DNA of 64,000 bases from a virus: positions 62,001 through 126,000 of IMG/VR virus record IMGVR_UViG_3300008952_002488, one strand, 5' to 3'. A program made the translations under genes and the position numbers. Below, one piece after another: positions 40,228-46,628 of this stretch (its first letter is position 1; every line of letters starts with the position of its first letter). Below the pieces are notes generated by a model that did not search any database, was not told the DNA's origin, and worked only from the letters and a program-made list of their open reading frames with translations.

Positions 40228-40443
40228 ATGATTACGGCATTTACGCTACTGGTTGGTATTCTATTAGCCCTATTTTTGCCGCTTGGAATACCGATGTTTA
40301 TCGCTTGGCTGCGATCAAGGCACGGAGAGAAGCAGCGAGAGTTGCTGAAGAAGGTAAAAAACAAAAGCAAATTAACTCTGCAAAATTTGCAGAAGGAACA
40401 ATTTCGATATATGCGTAGCAAGCGTTCACGAAAGGAAAAATAA
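40228..40443 (+). CDS. small membrane protein, 71 aa
   Basis: N-terminal membrane segment (ITAFTLLVGILLALFLPLGIPMFIAW) and a strongly basic tail (KKVKNKSKLTLQNL, RSKRSRKEK), typical of small phage membrane proteins. ATG 40228 lies one base past the previous stop. An alternative frame from 40224 (ATGA) overlaps it almost completely and looks less like a protein; both being used cannot be excluded. Confidence 0.6.
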   Translation: MITAFTLLVGILLALFLPLGIPMFIAWLRSRHGEKQRELLKKVKNKSKLTLQNLQKEQFRYMRSKRSRKEK

Positions 40444-40623
40444 ATGAACTGCTTTCAACTCGAAGTCCGTGGCGTAACCTTTACCATTTGGGCTCCTACC
40501 CTGCGTGAAGCAGTGGAGACCTTTATGATTGATATGGACTTTTTTGAGGTCCCCAAGGAGTTGGTTGCTTGCGAACCAATTGCTACTTTTCCTATGCCTG
40601 AAAGTTGCCCAGGTGGCTTTTGA
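40444..40623 (+). CDS. hypothetical protein, 59 aa
   Basis: ATG 40444 directly after the previous stop (TAAATG), with AAAGGAAAA upstream. NCFQLEVRGVTFTIWAPTLREAVETFMIDMDFFEVPKEL is a strand-helix fold; two more Cys near the end. Unrecognised. Confidence 0.6.
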   Translation: MNCFQLEVRGVTFTIWAPTLREAVETFMIDMDFFEVPKELVACEPIATFPMPESCPGGF

Positions 40624-41106
40624 ATGCCTTGGTTATTAATAGCTTTATTGGTTGGTTATGGCTATCCGTCTTACTTTAAAGAGGATCAGCGAGCAAACGC
40701 CGCTATTATAATAGACCAAGTAAACAAACTAGATTTAGACCCTCATTATTTTATTGCGATTGCTTGGGTTGAGTCACGAGTAAAAGCTAACAGAGTTTCA
40801 CACACGGGTGATTACGGAATATTTCAGATTAATTATAATTTTTGGGGTAAGAGGTGGGGATATACTTCAAAGAAAAAATTCTTGGTTGATATGTCAAGCC
40901 CTGGTCATGGTGTTGTCGCTGCTGCTGTAGTGTTAAAGGAAATGAAAAAATACAAAGCCTGTAAAGGGTTAAACTTGGCTGCCTGCTATAATGGCGGACC
41001 AGGCTGGCAGAAATCTAAAAATATAAAAAAGATTTTAGAATACGCAGAGAGGGTAAATTGTATTGCTCGTGCGTATAGAAAAAAATTCCCTAACTGGAAG
41101 CAATAA
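40624..41106 (+). CDS. lytic transglycosylase (SLT/lysozyme-like)
   Basis: A 160-residue soluble lytic transglycosylase domain. The catalytic Glu is E50 in AIAWVESRVKANRVS, followed by GDYGIFQIN and LAACYNGGPGW, the three SLT motifs in order. The first 12 residues (PWLLIALLVGYGY) could be a signal-anchor, so it may be exported to reach peptidoglycan. It could act as an endolysin-type enzyme or in entry. ATG 40624 overlaps the previous TGA (TGAATG). Confidence 0.9.
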   Translation: MPWLLIALLVGYGYPSYFKEDQRANAAIIIDQVNKLDLDPHYFIAIAWVESRVKANRVSHTGDYGIFQINYNFWGKRWGYTSKKKFLVDMSSPGHGVVAAAVVLKEMKKYKACKGLNLAACYNGGPGWQKSKNIKKILEYAERVNCIARAYRKKFPNWKQ

Positions 41107-41111
41107 AAAAC

Positions 41112-41139
41112 TTGACCATCCCCTAATCCGTGCTATTAT
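41112..41139 (+). promoter_or_regulatory. sigma70 promoter, extended -10, no gene behind it
   Basis: TTGACC 41112-41117, 16 bases, TATTAT 41134-41139 inside TGCTATTAT. No credible open frame follows before 41505, so it should transcribe the structured RNA at about 41146-41454. Confidence 0.85.
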
Positions 41140-41145
41140 ACTGTT

Positions 41146-41454
41146 GGAGGGAGAGACAGTCATAAACTCAGTGCCGAGCCACGACATTCGCCCTAGGGAT
41201 CTGTAGCGGCGGCACTGACAGATGGAGACGGTTATCATGCTCTCCCTCGGCTCTGAGTTTATGACTGTTTCCTTCTCAACAAGGGAAAGAAATCTGAACT
41301 GATCATTTGGATAAGACTTCCCTGACCTGTCTCATCAGCGGGTAAATAAAAGACATAAGATGATGGATTGATTATCCTGATTCGGTTCACCACCGGAGCC
41401 TAATTGGAAGGTTGAAAATGGCGGTTCGATTCCGTCCTCCGGTTTCATTTTTTT
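41146..41454 (+). ncRNA. structured non-coding RNA, unknown class
   Basis: A 310-base transcript is predicted between a strong extended -10 promoter and a T-run (41448-41454). Bases 41156-41178 pair with 41246-41268: ACAGTCATAAACTCAG and GCCGAG match their partners with one mismatch, giving a 22-pair stem. Inside it, ATCTGT and ACAGAT form a hairpin. The 3' part holds further small stems (GGAT/ATCC, CATCA/TGATG) and ends in a tRNA-like element at 41392-41443. No open frame of credible length exists. It is not the tmRNA (that is at 56098) and I do not recognise 6S, RNase P or other known classes. Ends are estimates. Confidence 0.7.
41392..41443 (+). other. tRNA-like element lacking an anticodon arm
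   Basis: ACCGGAG (41392-41398) pairs perfectly with CTCCGGT (41437-41443) as a 7-pair acceptor stem. Stacked on it is a 5-pair T-stem, GGCGG/CCGTC (one G-U), closing a canonical T-loop TTCGATT (41425-41431). Between lies CC, TAATTGGAA with the invariant GG, GG: a D-arm-like loop. Only about 7 bases then remain where an anticodon arm should be. No CCA is encoded. It might be a decayed tRNA, an RNase P target or a tRNA mimic. Confidence 0.65.
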
Positions 41455-41455
41455 C

Positions 41456-41483
41456 TTGACTTCCTTTGTTTCCATGATAATAT
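41456..41483 (+). promoter_or_regulatory. sigma70 promoter, extended -10
   Basis: TTGACT 41456-41461, 16 bases, TAATAT 41478-41483 inside TGATAATAT, then TAAGGGGGAG and ATG 41505. It begins immediately after the T-run that ends the structured RNA. Confidence 0.85.
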
Positions 41484-41504
41484 ACTAATGTAAGGGGGAG
41501 AGAT

Positions 41505-41978
41505 ATGAAGTTAGAAAACGCTCTCAAGAAAGTTCGCAATCGTGCTAAAATTGTAGACCGTGAGGTTTTCATTGAGCAGAATGACTATCACAACAATGGT
41601 CAGGTCAAAGTCTACATTCAGTTTGAAGGCTCCAACCAGCTTCTGTCATTTTGGACCAACAGGGACGGCAGCATTAGTGCTCCCCATGTGAAGCGTGCTG
41701 GTGAAGAGTCAGACCCTCACACGGACTACTTTCCAGGCTGCTTTTATGACAACATTACGCAAGCACTCAACACGCTCGCTCCGCTGCCGCCCAAATACTC
41801 GGTCGGTTCGCTAGTGCGCTTCAAAGATAACAAGCGCAACAATCGTTGGAAGTTGGCAGGCAAGGTTGCCTTGGTGATCCAAGCCGAAGCCGGCGGGAAC
41901 TACAAGGTTCAGTACGATGGTAGCGAAGACCGCTACAACCCCTTCTACTCCCAGCGTGACCTTGAGTTAGTTTCATAA
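41505..41978 (+). CDS. hypothetical protein with C-terminal SH3-like barrel
   Basis: A 157-residue protein. The N-terminal half is strand-rich (VKVYIQFEGSNQLLSFWTNRDGS). The C-terminal half is a clear barrel: YSVGSLVRFKDNKRNN, AGKVALVIQAEAGG, YKVQYDGSEDRYNPF, QRDLELV. It has its own strong promoter, as do other barrel-containing genes at 12534 and 38145, suggesting early expression. Function unknown. Confidence 0.75.
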   Translation: MKLENALKKVRNRAKIVDREVFIEQNDYHNNGQVKVYIQFEGSNQLLSFWTNRDGSISAPHVKRAGEESDPHTDYFPGCFYDNITQALNTLAPLPPKYSVGSLVRFKDNKRNNRWKLAGKVALVIQAEAGGNYKVQYDGSEDRYNPFYSQRDLELVS

Positions 41979-41983
41979 AAAAC

Positions 41984-42011
41984 TTGACACCTGCCAAGGT
42001 CGTGATAATAT
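41984..42011 (+). promoter_or_regulatory. sigma70 promoter, extended -10
   Basis: TTGACA 41984-41989, 16 bases, TAATAT 42006-42011 inside TGATAATAT, then AAGGAGG and ATG 42030. Confidence 0.85.
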
Positions 42012-42029
42012 AAGATACAAGGAGGAAAC

Positions 42030-42224
42030 ATGGCAAACTCTCTTAAAAAGTTCCGTGTTAAGTTCATGAAGGGGCATCTCGTTAACGGTTGTCTCCGGGT
42101 TGACCAGCAGGACCAAACAGTCCACAAGCGCACTGTTCATGCCCGCAACGACCTCGAAGCTATGCGCCAGGTTCGGAGTCAAGTTCCAGCTACTCACTCG
42201 ATGTGGGCACAGGAGGTTAGATAA
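42030..42224 (+). CDS. small basic protein, 64 aa
   Basis: KKFRVKFMKGHLVNGCLRVDQQDQTVHKRTVHARNDLEAMRQVR: strand-strand-helix, basic, with a good AAGGAGG before ATG 42030. It is the first gene of a promoter-driven unit that leads into the small genes and tRNAs. The next gene starts two bases after its stop. Unrecognised. Confidence 0.65.
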   Translation: MANSLKKFRVKFMKGHLVNGCLRVDQQDQTVHKRTVHARNDLEAMRQVRSQVPATHSMWAQEVR

Positions 42225-42225
42225 G

Positions 42226-42540
42226 ATGGCTATTGCAAATCCCGAAGTTGAGTTTCACCTTCAAGACTTTGTTGGCGAGTGTGCAGAAATGCTCAACGAG
42301 CACTATAAAGTGAGACTTCCCAATTTGAGTGCTCCCGAGGTCAAAGTGTCCGAGGGCGGCAAGTTTTACAAGGTCTATAAAGATGAAGGTGAATACCACA
42401 AGAGTGTTTGGTTCTTCGTCAGTAAAGAGGACGGCTTGATTTGGAAGGCTGCCTCTTGGAAGGCTCCTGCTCGGAACTTCCCTCGTGGAAATATCCTTGA
42501 AGACAAAGCCAAAGACGTGATTGGGATCTACGGACTGTGA
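42226..42540 (+). CDS. hypothetical protein, 104 aa
   Basis: ATG 42226 with GGAGG in the previous gene. VEFHLQDFVGECAEMLNEHY is a helix; KFYKVYKDEGEYHKSVWFFVSKEDGLIWKAASWKAPARNFPRGNI is a strand region of a kind seen in many small phage proteins. Function unknown. Its TGA overlaps GTG of the next gene. Confidence 0.7.
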   Translation: MAIANPEVEFHLQDFVGECAEMLNEHYKVRLPNLSAPEVKVSEGGKFYKVYKDEGEYHKSVWFFVSKEDGLIWKAASWKAPARNFPRGNILEDKAKDVIGIYGL

Positions 42541-42668
42541 GTTCGTTACTGCATACTCTTTTTGGGCTTTCCTTTGTTGGCGGGTCTATGTATTTGCTTT
42601 ATACAGCAATTCTAAGAGAAAGAGAAAGGCAGATGAATATGAAAAAGAAGAATACCCGGCGAAGATAA
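42537..42668 (+). CDS. small membrane protein, 43 aa
   Basis: GTG 42537 overlaps the previous TGA (GTGA). SLLHTLFGLSFVGGSMYLLYTAIL is a membrane segment, followed by a very basic tail (RERERQMNMKKKNTRRR). The coupling and topology match other small genes here. A competing frame from TTG 42521 is less likely. About 170 bases without a gene follow up to the first tRNA. Confidence 0.6.
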   Translation: MSSLLHTLFGLSFVGGSMYLLYTAILRERERQMNMKKKNTRRR

Positions 42669-42748
42669 GCGTTACGGGTAAACCGGAGCCGATCTGGCAG
42701 GCAGCTAGAAAACGCCAGCGTCCCTACCTCCAGTAACCACATACCTTG

Positions 42749-42831
42749 GAAGAGTTGCGTGTGGAAAACGGTTTGTAGGGTTAGATACAAAACTAACAGG
42801 AATCCCGTAATCGTTCGGGTGAAAACTCTTC
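42749..42831 (+). other. cloverleaf-like folded element upstream of tRNAs
   Basis: GAAGAGTT (42749-42756) pairs with AACTCTTC (42824-42831). Between them lie three possible hairpins: CGT-GTGGAAA-ACG, GTTAG-ATACAAAA-CTAAC and CCCG-TAATCGTT-CGGG. The order recalls a cloverleaf, but no T-loop consensus or CCA is present. It may be a small RNA, a processing signal or a decayed tRNA. Confidence 0.4.
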
Positions 42832-42838
42832 AAAACTT

Positions 42839-42914
42839 GCGGATGTAACTCAGATGGTAGAGTGTTTGGTTGCCAATCAAAATGTCGTGGGTTCGAATCC
42901 CATCATCCGCTCCA
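42839..42914 (+). tRNA. tRNA-Gly(GCC)
   Basis: GCGGATG/CATCCGC acceptor stem, anticodon loop TTGCCAA giving GCC, T-loop TTCGAAT, discriminator T and encoded CCA. Reads GGC/GGT. Confidence 0.95.
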
Positions 42915-42917
42915 AAT

Positions 42918-42994
<77 letters not shown>

Positions 42995-43004
42995 AGGGGT
43001 TAAG

Positions 43005-43643
43005 ATGTTACGAGTCTTAGGAAAATTACCGAGAGAATTAGGAGTCGCTGTCAGCGGCGGACCAGACTCCATGGCAATTCTAGACTTTCTCAGCAACAAC
43101 CATGAGGTAACCGCAGTCTATTTTGACCACGGCACAGACTTCGGACGAAAATGTAAAAGATTTGTAAAGAACTTTTGCGATAATAGAGATATTCCTCTTG
43201 TTGTAGGTATTAATTATAATGGGTGTCCTCCGAAAAAATCGCTTGAAGAGCATTGGCGTGATGAACGCTATAAGTTCTTTCACAGTTTCGACATGGCTAT
43301 TGTTTCGGGTCACAACTTAGACGATGTGATTGAGTGGTTTTTATTCTCTTCTTTGCACGGACAGGGTAAACTTATGCCCTACAAGAATCAAAACGTTTAT
43401 AGACCGTTTATCTCCACCTCTAAACGCTCGCTAGAAGATTGGTGCGAACGTAAGGATGTGCCGTTTATGATTGACCCAGGGAATACCGATAGAAAGTTTA
43501 TGAGAAGCATTATCAGAAACGATATTATGCCTCATGCTCGCAAGGTAAATAAAGGGCTCGAAAAAACATTTAAAAAACTTGTAGAAAAGGAATATAATAA
43601 CTGTGGGGGATTAGCTCAATTGGTCAGAGCACTCGACTCATAA
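43005..43643 (+). CDS. tilS: tRNA(Ile)-lysidine synthase TilS
   Basis: A 212-residue PP-loop enzyme. It would convert C34 of a CAU anticodon to lysidine so the tRNA reads AUA as isoleucine. Signs: SGGPDSMAIL (PP-loop, about 17-26), GHNLDDVIEWFLFSSLHG (102-119), RPFISTSKRSLEDWC and DRKFMRSIIRNDIMPHARKVN, all in TilS order. It is only the N-terminal catalytic part (E. coli 432). I chose ATG 43005 with AAGGGG upstream. The last 13 codons lie inside the following tRNA gene, and its TAA is in the anticodon loop region; that tRNA is a CAU tRNA. Confidence 0.88.
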   Translation: MLRVLGKLPRELGVAVSGGPDSMAILDFLSNNHEVTAVYFDHGTDFGRKCKRFVKNFCDNRDIPLVVGINYNGCPPKKSLEEHWRDERYKFFHSFDMAIVSGHNLDDVIEWFLFSSLHGQGKLMPYKNQNVYRPFISTSKRSLEDWCERKDVPFMIDPGNTDRKFMRSIIRNDIMPHARKVNKGLEKTFKKLVEKEYNNCGGLAQLVRALDS

Positions 43644-43681
43644 TCGATAGGTTCTGGGTTCAAGTCCCAGGTCCCCTACCA
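43605..43681 (+). tRNA. tRNA with CAT anticodon, probably tRNA-Ile2 (lysidine)
   Basis: GGGGGAT pairs with GTCCCCT, loop CTCATAA gives CAT, T-loop TTCAAGT, encoded CCA. By anticodon alone it could be Met. The stem-loop CGACTCATAATCG equals that of E. coli tRNA-Ile2, and a TilS gene overlaps it, so AUA decoding is most likely. The identity is inferred. Confidence 0.9.
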
Positions 43682-43682
43682 T

Positions 43683-43758
43683 GCCCGAATAGCTCAGATG
43701 GGAGAGCAGTTGATTTGTAATCATCAGGTCGTAGGTTCGAATCCTACTTTGGGCACCA
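43683..43758 (+). tRNA. tRNA-Thr(TGT)
   Basis: GCCCGAA/TTTGGGC acceptor, anticodon loop TTTGTAA gives TGT, T-loop TTCGAAT, discriminator A and encoded CCA. It reads ACA and lies one base after the CAT tRNA. Confidence 0.92.
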
Positions 43759-43761
43759 TAA

Positions 43762-43836
43762 GCGGCTATCGTATAATGGTTATTACCTCAGCCTTCCAAG
43801 CTGATGATCTCGGTTCGATCCCGAGTAGCCGCTCCA
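43762..43836 (+). tRNA. tRNA-Gly(TCC)
   Basis: GCGGCTA/TAGCCGC acceptor, anticodon loop CTTCCAA gives TCC, T-loop TTCGATC, encoded CCA. It reads GGA. Last of the tRNA block. Confidence 0.93.
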
Positions 43837-43860
43837 CACTATTTTATAAAGGAGAGAAAA

Positions 43861-43989
43861 ATGCCTAATCCAATCGCTTACACTAAAGAAATGCAGGAGG
43901 CTATGATCTCTACCTTGGAGGCTTTTGCAGTCAAGGTAAAAGAAATGGAAAAAAGAATAAAAGCCTTGGAGGAAAAAAAAGATGAATAA
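43861..43989 (+). CDS. small coiled-coil protein, 42 aa
   Basis: ATG 43861 with AAAGGAGAG upstream; TATTTTAT (43840-43847) lies before it. Heptad pattern MISTLEAFAVKVKEMEKRIKALEEKK. Overlaps the next gene by 8 bases. It could be a fibre-assembly or tail chaperone-type helper, but nothing proves it. Confidence 0.6.
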   Translation: MPNPIAYTKEMQEAMISTLEAFAVKVKEMEKRIKALEEKKDE

Positions 43990-44179
43990 ATTACTTAAAG
44001 CAGCGTTGAGTCATTACGAAGCCCAACGTGATGAGGCTTTGGCGGTTCTAGAAGTTTACTTAAATAATTCTGTCGGAATTGGTGAACATTCAGGATTAAT
44101 CGATGAAATCAAAAACTGGACAGAAAAGTTAACTGAGGCAGAGGAAAATATGGCGACAATTAAGCGTCACTTTCCATAG
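43982..44179 (+). CDS. small helical protein, 65 aa
   Basis: NKLLKAALSHYEAQRDEALAVLEVYL then NWTEKLTEAEENMATIKRHF: two charged helices around a Gly-rich turn. ATG 43982 lies within the previous gene. About 100 bases of leader with a late-type motif separate it from the fibre gene. Unrecognised. Confidence 0.65.
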   Translation: MNKLLKAALSHYEAQRDEALAVLEVYLNNSVGIGEHSGLIDEIKNWTEKLTEAEENMATIKRHFP

Positions 44180-44185
44180 CCCAAC

Positions 44186-44194
44186 ACTATTTAA
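44186..44194 (+). promoter_or_regulatory. variant of late motif (ACTATTTAA)
   Basis: ACTATTTAA 85 bases before the fibre gene at 44280, right after the previous stop. The distance is longer than at the other sites. Confidence 0.4.
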
Positions 44195-44279
44195 TACAGT
44201 TACCTCTCCTAATTGGTTTTGTACTTTGCAAGTTACAAATTGTTGTAATTAAGGACCAAGTTTATAGGAGGAAATATTT

Positions 44280-46520
44280 ATGGCTTTCGGTTTAGCAGGT
44301 GATAGTGGTTCTTTTCAGGCCAACATGGCAATGGTCGGTGGAATTGTCACAGGTTCTTCAGGGGAGTTTTTAGCACTTCCAGTTTCAGGAACAGTTCTTG
44401 GTGGATTAAGTAATTTAACCACGAACGAGTGGAGTCGCTTCTATCTTAGTGATAGTTTTGGTAACGCCTCTGGTTCTATTATTCAAGCTCTTAACTACTT
44501 GAGCGGAGCATTGAAGGATACCAATGGTGATGTTACTGGACCAAGTTCAGCGACTGACAACGCTGTTGTTCGTTTTGATGGTACAACTGGTAAACTTATT
44601 CAAAGTAATACTTTGGTGAGTTTTACTGACGCTGGTGAGTTCACTGGTGGTGAGGGTGAAAGTTATACATTCTCAGCTAATGGGCAAATTTCCGGCACTA
44701 ACAAAGTTATTGCTGGAACCGACGTTTCAGGCGCTGGCAATGTAGCTGGTGCATCTCTGACGTCGGAAGAGGCAACGATTTCTGTTGCCGGTGTTATTTC
44801 CGGTGCTGGCGCTGTCCAAGGACAAAAGCTCACCATTGCAAACAGCGATGTTGTTACAACCGCTGGTGCGGTTGCGGCAGTAACCACTGTTTCGGGTGCT
44901 TCGTCGCTGGCTGGTGCAAAACTAACCATCAACGGAACGGATGTTGTAACCCAGGCTGGTGCTCTTGTAGCTCCAACCACTGTTTCTGGTGCTGGTGCTG
45001 TCAGTGGACAGAACCTAGTGACAGAGGAAGCTACCATAACAGCCGCAGGTGTTATTTCTGGTGCTGGTGCTGTCTCAGGACAAGCACTTACTGTTGCCAA
45101 CCTCTTTAAGGTACAAAGCGACGGTGATGTGTCAGGTTCTGGTGCTGCACACTTTGTAAAAGCTGTTACTGGTTTATCTTTCGCTGCTTCGTCATCTTTG
45201 GTGGCCAAGACTACGGTCTCGGGTGCTGGCAATGTAGCTGGTGCATCTTTAACGACAGAAGAGGCAACAATCTCTGTTGCCGGTGTTGTTTCTGGTGCGG
45301 GTGCCGTACAGGGTGCGAGCCTAACAACCGAAGAAGCGACAATTTCTGTTGCCGGTGTTATGTCAGGCGCAGGTGCTGTACAAGGACAAAAGCTCACCAT
45401 TGCAAACAGCGATGTTGTTACAACCGCTGGTGCGGTTGCGGCAGTAACCACAGTTTCAGGTGCTGGCAATGTAGCTGGTGCATCTCTGACGACAGAAGAA
45501 GCAACAATTTCTGTTGCCGGTGTTATGTCAGGCGCAGGTGCTGTACAAGGTCAGTCACTCAAGGTTGCTAATATATTTAATGTTAATAAAAATGGTGTTG
45601 TTTCATCTTCAGGCGGTGGTACTTTCTTAGGAGATCTTTTCGCCAATGATATGAATGTCTCCGGTACTTTGACTGCTGAAACCTTTCAGCCAACTGCGCT
45701 CTCGGGTAATATTAAAATAAACCTTTTTACATCCAAGATTCTCAGTAATAATGCTATTGAAACCTCGGCATCTCTGTTAGCCAAGACCACAGTTTCAGGT
45801 GCTGGCAATGTAGCTGGTGCATCTCTGACGACAGAAGAAGCAACAATTTCTGTTGCCGGGGCAATCTCTGGCGCTGGGATAATTTCGGGAATGGCACTGG
45901 AGTTGGGCAACTCAATCATTGTTACCGATGAAAAGGCTATAACTAATGTGACAAGCATCTCTGGTGCTTCATCGCTTGCTGGTGCTAAGTTGACCATAAA
46001 TGGCGCTGATATAATATCACAAGCTGGTGCGGTTTCGGCAGTAACCACTGTTTCGGGTGCTGGACCGGGTGCATTTGGAGCTTTAACAACTGAAGAGGCA
46101 ACGATCTCTCTTGCCGGTGTTGTTTCTGGTGCTGGCGCTCTCCAAGGTCAAAGCCTCTCCGTCGCTGGCGGACAGGGCTCGATCAGTAGCGCAGGTGCCC
46201 TGGTTGCTGCGGGTGGAGCGCAGGTGGGCTCGCTCGAATCGCAAGGCGCAGTTAAAGTCTATGGTGAAGGCTCGCTTTCGGGCGGAGTCGGCGCTGGTGT
46301 TCATTGCTCGAACACGGGTAGTGCAAACGGCAGTAACCATAAGGCTGCTCTTTACATCTCAAGTAGTGATATCAGCACGGCGGCGAATGCTGCACTCATT
46401 CCAAGGATGGTTTTGCAAGGAACCAACGATGCAGGAGCTTTAAAGGATTTCATGATCTCAGTCTCTGGTGGAATGCTACAGGTTGTCGAGTTGACTCACG
46501 GAACAGCGTTACCAGTCTAA
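44280..46520 (+). CDS. repeat-rich fibre-like virion protein
   Basis: A 746-residue protein. Residues 1-75 (FGLAGDSGSF, GGIVTGSSGEFLALPVSGTVLGGLS, NEWSRFYLSD, GNASGSIIQALNYLS) recur in the 46629 protein and are probably the attachment end. Most of the rest is a repeat of about 20-30 residues, TTVSGAGNVAGASLTTEEATISVAGV and SGAGAVQGQKLTIANSDVVTTAGAVA, a Gly/Ala/Thr-rich pattern expected of a beta-helical or triple-stranded shaft. The end (SSSDISTAANAALIPRMVLQGTND) also recurs in 46629. Probably a tail or whisker fibre, so host recognition. AGGAGG precedes ATG 44280. Confidence 0.8.
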   Translation: MAFGLAGDSGSFQANMAMVGGIVTGSSGEFLALPVSGTVLGGLSNLTTNEWSRFYLSDSFGNASGSIIQALNYLSGALKDTNGDVTGPSSATDNAVVRFDGTTGKLIQSNTLVSFTDAGEFTGGEGESYTFSANGQISGTNKVIAGTDVSGAGNVAGASLTSEEATISVAGVISGAGAVQGQKLTIANSDVVTTAGAVAAVTTVSGASSLAGAKLTINGTDVVTQAGALVAPTTVSGAGAVSGQNLVTEEATITAAGVISGAGAVSGQALTVANLFKVQSDGDVSGSGAAHFVKAVTGLSFAASSSLVAKTTVSGAGNVAGASLTTEEATISVAGVVSGAGAVQGASLTTEEATISVAGVMSGAGAVQGQKLTIANSDVVTTAGAVAAVTTVSGAGNVAGASLTTEEATISVAGVMSGAGAVQGQSLKVANIFNVNKNGVVSSSGGGTFLGDLFANDMNVSGTLTAETFQPTALSGNIKINLFTSKILSNNAIETSASLLAKTTVSGAGNVAGASLTTEEATISVAGAISGAGIISGMALELGNSIIVTDEKAITNVTSISGASSLAGAKLTINGADIISQAGAVSAVTTVSGAGPGAFGALTTEEATISLAGVVSGAGALQGQSLSVAGGQGSISSAGALVAAGGAQVGSLESQGAVKVYGEGSLSGGVGAGVHCSNTGSANGSNHKAALYISSSDISTAANAALIPRMVLQGTNDAGALKDFMISVSGGMLQVVELTHGTALPV
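44817..45451 (+). repeat. near-identical 71-bp repeat within the fibre gene
   Basis: Bases 44817-44887 and 45381-45451 are identical. A second pair, about 45447-45521 and 45786-45860, is also near-identical. These are large exact repeats in one gene and make deletion or expansion by recombination likely. Confidence 0.8.
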
Positions 46521-46543
46521 AGTTTTAAAACAATCTGTTTTAT

Positions 46544-46574
46544 AAAGAAGGGACTTCGGTCCCTTCTTTTTTTA
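46544..46574 (+). terminator. intrinsic terminator
   Basis: AAAGAAGGGAC, loop TTCG, GTCCCTTCTTT, then a run of T. It ends the first fibre transcript and is followed at once by a late motif. Confidence 0.9.
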
Positions 46575-46577
46575 TTT

Positions 46578-46586
46578 ACTATTTAT
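46578..46586 (+). promoter_or_regulatory. putative phage late promoter motif ACTATTTAT
   Basis: Exact ACTATTTAT, between the terminator and TTG 46629 (42 bases). Confidence 0.6.
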
Positions 46587-46628
46587 TTAAAGGCTCCACG
46601 AAAGGAGAACACTAGAGGGGTTATTTAA

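Noticed and set aside
40224-40418. Open frame starting with an ATGA overlap after the phosphomannomutase
   Set aside because: It overlaps almost wholly with the frame from 40228, which has a clear membrane segment and basic tail. Dual use cannot be excluded.
41392-41443. Ordinary tRNA gene at the end of the structured RNA
   Set aside because: Acceptor and T arms are perfect, but only about 7 bases lie where the anticodon arm should be, so it cannot decode.
41146-41454. Retron or diversity-generating RNA
   Set aside because: No reverse transcriptase gene is visible in the window and no msd-like layout or template repeat was found.
42521-42736. 71-codon frame from TTG 42521
   Set aside because: The frame from GTG 42537 has an exact GTGA overlap and a membrane-plus-basic layout, a better match for this genome.
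44663-45469. Long open frame on the minus strand (268 codons) inside the fibre gene
   Set aside because: It is a shadow of the repeat array on the + strand; no ribosome site, repeats in both frames are forced by the DNA repeats.
44817-45860. Possible CRISPR array from the repeats in the fibre gene
   Set aside because: The repeats lie in one coding frame and encode a repeated protein; no regular unique spacers or palindromic repeat units.
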